Assembly (NCBI GenBank): GCA_036556985.1
Contig: DATBIK010000072.1
Span: forward strand, 1 to 6,844
Length of the DNA: 6,844 nucleotides
Direction of reading: 5' to 3'
From: JAPSGM01 sp036556985
GTDB taxonomy: Bacteria; Chloroflexota; Limnocylindria; QHBO01
The position numbers and the translations under genes are program-made. Below, piece by piece: positions 5,196-6,844 of the stretch (within the stretch, counting starts at the first letter, position 1; every line of letters starts with the position of its first letter). Under the pieces are notes generated by a model. The model saw only the letters and a program-made list of their open reading frames with translations, ran no database searches and was not told the origin of the DNA.

Positions 5196-6512
5196 GTGAA
5201 TCCCGGCGACACCGAACGGCTGGCCGCGCTCCTCGCCGCCCCGGATCGCGCGGGTGCCCGCGCCGCACTCGCCCGGGTGGCGGGACCCGACCTTGCGCGG
5301 CTGGCGTACCTCGTCCTCCAGCAACGCTTCGCGGCCGAAGCCGCCGCGGCGACGGCAGTGTCCGCAGCCGTCCGCCGCGCTAAGACGGCCGGGTGGCGGC
5401 CGTACGGTCCCGAGCTCCACGAACGGCTGGTGACCGACGTCCTCGCCGATGCCCTGCGCCGCTACGAGGACACGCGCGAGGTCGACCCCACTGCGGCACG
5501 ACGGCCCGCGGTGCTTCCCGCCGAGCCGGAGGCCCGCGCCGTCATCGGTGCGATCCTCGTTGCCGACGTGCCGGTCGCGATCGCGGCTCGTGCGGCCGGC
5601 GTGCGGCGCGGTCGCGCCGAGCGGATCCTGCGCGATGCCGTCGCCACGGCAGGCTCCGAGCGACTCCTCAGGGAGGTCGTCGCTGGACCGCTCGGCGCGC
5701 TCAACCTCTCGATCGGCCCCGGAGACGACGAGGAGGCGGCGGCGCCGCGGCGGCGCCGCCAACGGTGGGGCGGCGTGCCGGGGGCGGCCGTGGCCGCGGC
5801 CGCGCTCGGCGTCGTGCTCATCGCGCTCGCCACGAGGTCTTCCACGGACCCGACTGCCGTCGGCGGGCTCGCATCGGTGCAGCCGACGGTGCGGGCGCCA
5901 ACCATGAAGGGACCGCCGCTGGTCCCGACCGCACCGGGGGAGCTGCCAACGTTGGAGACCTGCGGCATCGGGCCGCCGGACGCCCCGCTGGCCTATGCCG
6001 GTTGGCTGACGGTGGCGGATCTCGGCGTGGCGCCACCGGATGCCGATCCCGGCCAGCCGTTCTACGCGCTCGTCCCCGCTGGCGACGCGGCCTGGAACCC
6101 GCCGGGCCTGTCGCGCCGGATCATGCCGGCGGTGCGCGGCCGGCTGGCGTGCCTCACCACGGCCAGCGGCCTGCCGCCGACGGTGGTGGGCCTCCCCGCC
6201 GGTTGGACGCCGCCCGAGCTGCCATCGGAGGAGGTGGCGACGCTCGCCGAGTGCCGGCTACGGCCTCCCGACGCGTCGCTCGCGTACCAAGGCTTCCTCA
6301 CGGCCGCGCAGCTCGGCCTGCCGGTAACGCGGCCGGTCTATGCCCTCGTCACCCGGGACCGTGTCAATTGGGCCGGCGCAGGAGCCCTGCTTCCCGCGGA
6401 CGCTGGCACGCGCGAGATGGCGTACCGGTTCGCCTGCTTCATCGACCCGGACAGCAGCGAACCCCGCCGCGAGATCGTGCCCGACGACTGGGAGCCCCCG
6501 GGCGCCGGCTGA
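5196..6512 (+). CDS. Unrecognised membrane protein: sigma-factor-like cytoplasmic part, one TM helix, two tandem outer domains (438 aa)
   Basis: No family is recognised for the whole protein. Residues about 29-92 (DLARLAYLVLQQRFAAEAAA onward to ALRRYED) resemble a degenerate ECF sigma region 2 whose acidic residues are mostly alanine. Residues about 113-150, with VPVAIAARAAGVRRGRAERI inside, resemble a region-4 helix-turn-helix. A basic patch RRRRQR (185-190) precedes one membrane helix (about 193-212), so the N-terminus should be cytoplasmic by the positive-inside rule. A Pro/Thr-rich linker (about 213-250) leads to two homologous domains, about 253-341 and 350-436. Both share C-x-x-x-P-P-D-A-x-L-A-Y-x-G-[WF]-L-T, a [FV]-Y-A-L-V strand, a second Cys (256/319 and 353/414), and end near W-x-P-P. 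Each could form one disulfide outside. The layout recalls a fused regulator plus sensor. The start is the GTG after the leaderless promoter. It converges with ybeY. Confidence 0.75.
   Translation: MNPGDTERLAALLAAPDRAGARAALARVAGPDLARLAYLVLQQRFAAEAAAATAVSAAVRRAKTAGWRPYGPELHERLVTDVLADALRRYEDTREVDPTAARRPAVLPAEPEARAVIGAILVADVPVAIAARAAGVRRGRAERILRDAVATAGSERLLREVVAGPLGALNLSIGPGDDEEAAAPRRRRQRWGGVPGAAVAAAALGVVLIALATRSSTDPTAVGGLASVQPTVRAPTMKGPPLVPTAPGELPTLETCGIGPPDAPLAYAGWLTVADLGVAPPDADPGQPFYALVPAGDAAWNPPGLSRRIMPAVRGRLACLTTASGLPPTVVGLPAGWTPPELPSEEVATLAECRLRPPDASLAYQGFLTAAQLGLPVTRPVYALVTRDRVNWAGAGALLPADAGTREMAYRFACFIDPDSSEPRREIVPDDWEPPGAG
5738..5760. repeat. Short GC-only direct repeat inside the regulator-like gene
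   Basis: GGCGGCGCCGC is repeated head to tail at 5738-5748 and 5749-5759. It encodes part of the Ala-Pro-Arg run just before the membrane helix. It is most simply a slippage-type expansion and probably has no separate function. Confidence 0.6.
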
Positions 6513-6536
6513 GGCGCCGGCTGAGGCGTCAGCTGC
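6501..6536. repeat. 12-bp tandem repeat at the 3' end of the regulator-like gene
   Basis: GGCGCCGGCTGA is present exactly at 6501-6512 and 6513-6524, followed by a decayed copy (6525-6536, nine of twelve matches). Each exact copy ends in TGA in the same frame, so the gene has two in-frame stops 12 nt apart. It looks like a small duplication covering the stop codon. Confidence 0.8.
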
Positions 6537-6539
6537 CGG
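6517..6539. terminator. Possible bidirectional terminator hairpin between the converging genes
   Basis: CCGGCTGA (6517-6524) can pair with TCAG (6529-6532) and CCGG (6536-6539), around a GGCG loop and with a 3-nt bulge. It sits exactly between the two convergent stops. There is no T-run on either strand, so an intrinsic terminator is only a weak proposal; overlap with the tandem repeat may explain the pairing. Confidence 0.3.
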
Positions 6540-6844
6540 TCGTGACCGCGTGGCCGGCGCGATCGAACAGCGAGCCGGGCTTCCAGGCCACGTCCCGGTG
6601 GCGCCGGTGCAGGGCGGTGAGCACGGACCGCTCGACCCCGCGCATGGACTGCTCTTCGTCCAGGTCTGCGTGATCGTGGCCGAGGAGGTGGAGGCAGCCG
6701 TGGATGGTGAGCAGCGCGAGCTCCTCGGGCACGCTCCAGTCGCCCTCGGCCGCCTGGCGCACGGCCTGCTCGACGTCGACGACGACGTCACCGAGGAGCA
6801 TCGGGCCGGGCGGACCGATGCCGTCGTCATCGGCCAGGCTGGAA
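6529..6844 (-). CDS. ybeY: Endoribonuclease YbeY, C-terminal 104 codons; start lies beyond the right edge
   Basis: YbeY is a zinc-dependent endoribonuclease acting in 16S rRNA 3'-end maturation and ribosome quality control. Seen: the metal-binding motif HGCLHLLGHDH (encoded at 6702-6670 on the minus strand), in which His, His and the last His have the H-x3-H-x5-H spacing of the family. The family's usual G-Y-D-H is G-H-D-H here. It is preceded by the conserved M-L-L-G-D-V-V strand and P-E-E-L-A-L-L-T-I, and followed by D-E-E-Q-S-M and V-E-R-S-V-L. The frame stays open to the window edge (S-S-L-A-D-D-D-G-I-G... upstream of the internal Met at 6801), so that Met is not the start; roughly the first third to half of the protein is missing. 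The tail after the motif (about 46 residues) is longer than in E. coli. The stop at 6531-6529 faces the convergent gene 16 nt away. Confidence 0.93.
   Translation of the reverse strand, partial: SSLADDDGIGPPGPMLLGDVVVDVEQAVRQAAEGDWSVPEELALLTIHGCLHLLGHDHADLDEEQSMRGVERSVLTALHRRHRDVAWKPGSLFDRAGHAVTTGS

Noticed and set aside
3460..5268. A 602-codon open frame on the minus strand covering amt and the small gene
   Set aside because: It is antisense to a clearly functional amt with intact pore residues. Its product is low-complexity, rich in Arg, Gly, Asp and Glu, as expected for a shadow frame in GC-rich DNA.
6529..6801. YbeY starting at the Met encoded at 6801
   Set aside because: The frame is open to the window edge, and this Met lies in the conserved L-L-G-D strand that is internal in the family.

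Overview
The window is a compact, very GC-rich stretch of bacterial chromosome. GTG and TTG starts, short gaps, overlapping stop/start codons and a promoter placed for a leaderless mRNA suggest a high-GC Chloroflexota (for example a Limnocylindria/Ellin6529-type lineage) or an actinobacterium. This is inferred from style alone; there is no rRNA or marker gene to settle it. No tRNA, rRNA, CRISPR array, insertion sequence or phage gene was seen.

Layout. At the left edge, on the minus strand, lie a complete DUF4287-DUF5655 gene (135-686) and, 24 nt after its stop, the first 36 codons of peptidyl-tRNA hydrolase (pth, 1-110). A 108-nt divergent gap with a candidate promoter follows. The plus strand then carries a tightly coupled three-gene unit: a DrrA-like ABC ATPase (795-1763), a six-helix ABC-2 permease (1747-2481) and a DAO-family FAD oxidoreductase (2478-3626). 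The coding regions overlap by 17 and 4 nt, so the oxidoreductase is probably co-expressed with the exporter. A 124-nt spacer with a perfect 10+1+10 palindrome leads to an ammonium channel gene (amt, 3751-4983). Fifteen nt behind amt, with a perfect Shine-Dalgarno, is an overlooked 47-codon gene for a single-helix membrane peptide (4999-5142), in the place where glnK usually sits. Its stop falls in a three-copy 11-bp repeat that puts a stop in each forward frame and supplies the -35 of the next promoter.

That promoter probably drives a leaderless gene (5196-6512) for an unrecognised 438-residue protein. It has a degenerate sigma-factor-like cytoplasmic part, one membrane helix and two tandem copies of a two-cysteine outer domain. 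The gene ends in a 12-bp tandem repeat and converges on the 3' end of the endoribonuclease gene ybeY (6529 to the right edge, minus strand).

How they fit. pth and ybeY are translation/RNA housekeeping genes. The ABC-oxidoreductase unit looks like an export or processing cassette of unknown substrate. amt plus the small peptide is a nitrogen-uptake unit. The last plus-strand gene looks like a one-piece transmembrane regulator. The most novel items are the small peptide behind amt and the fused, duplicated sensor-like protein.
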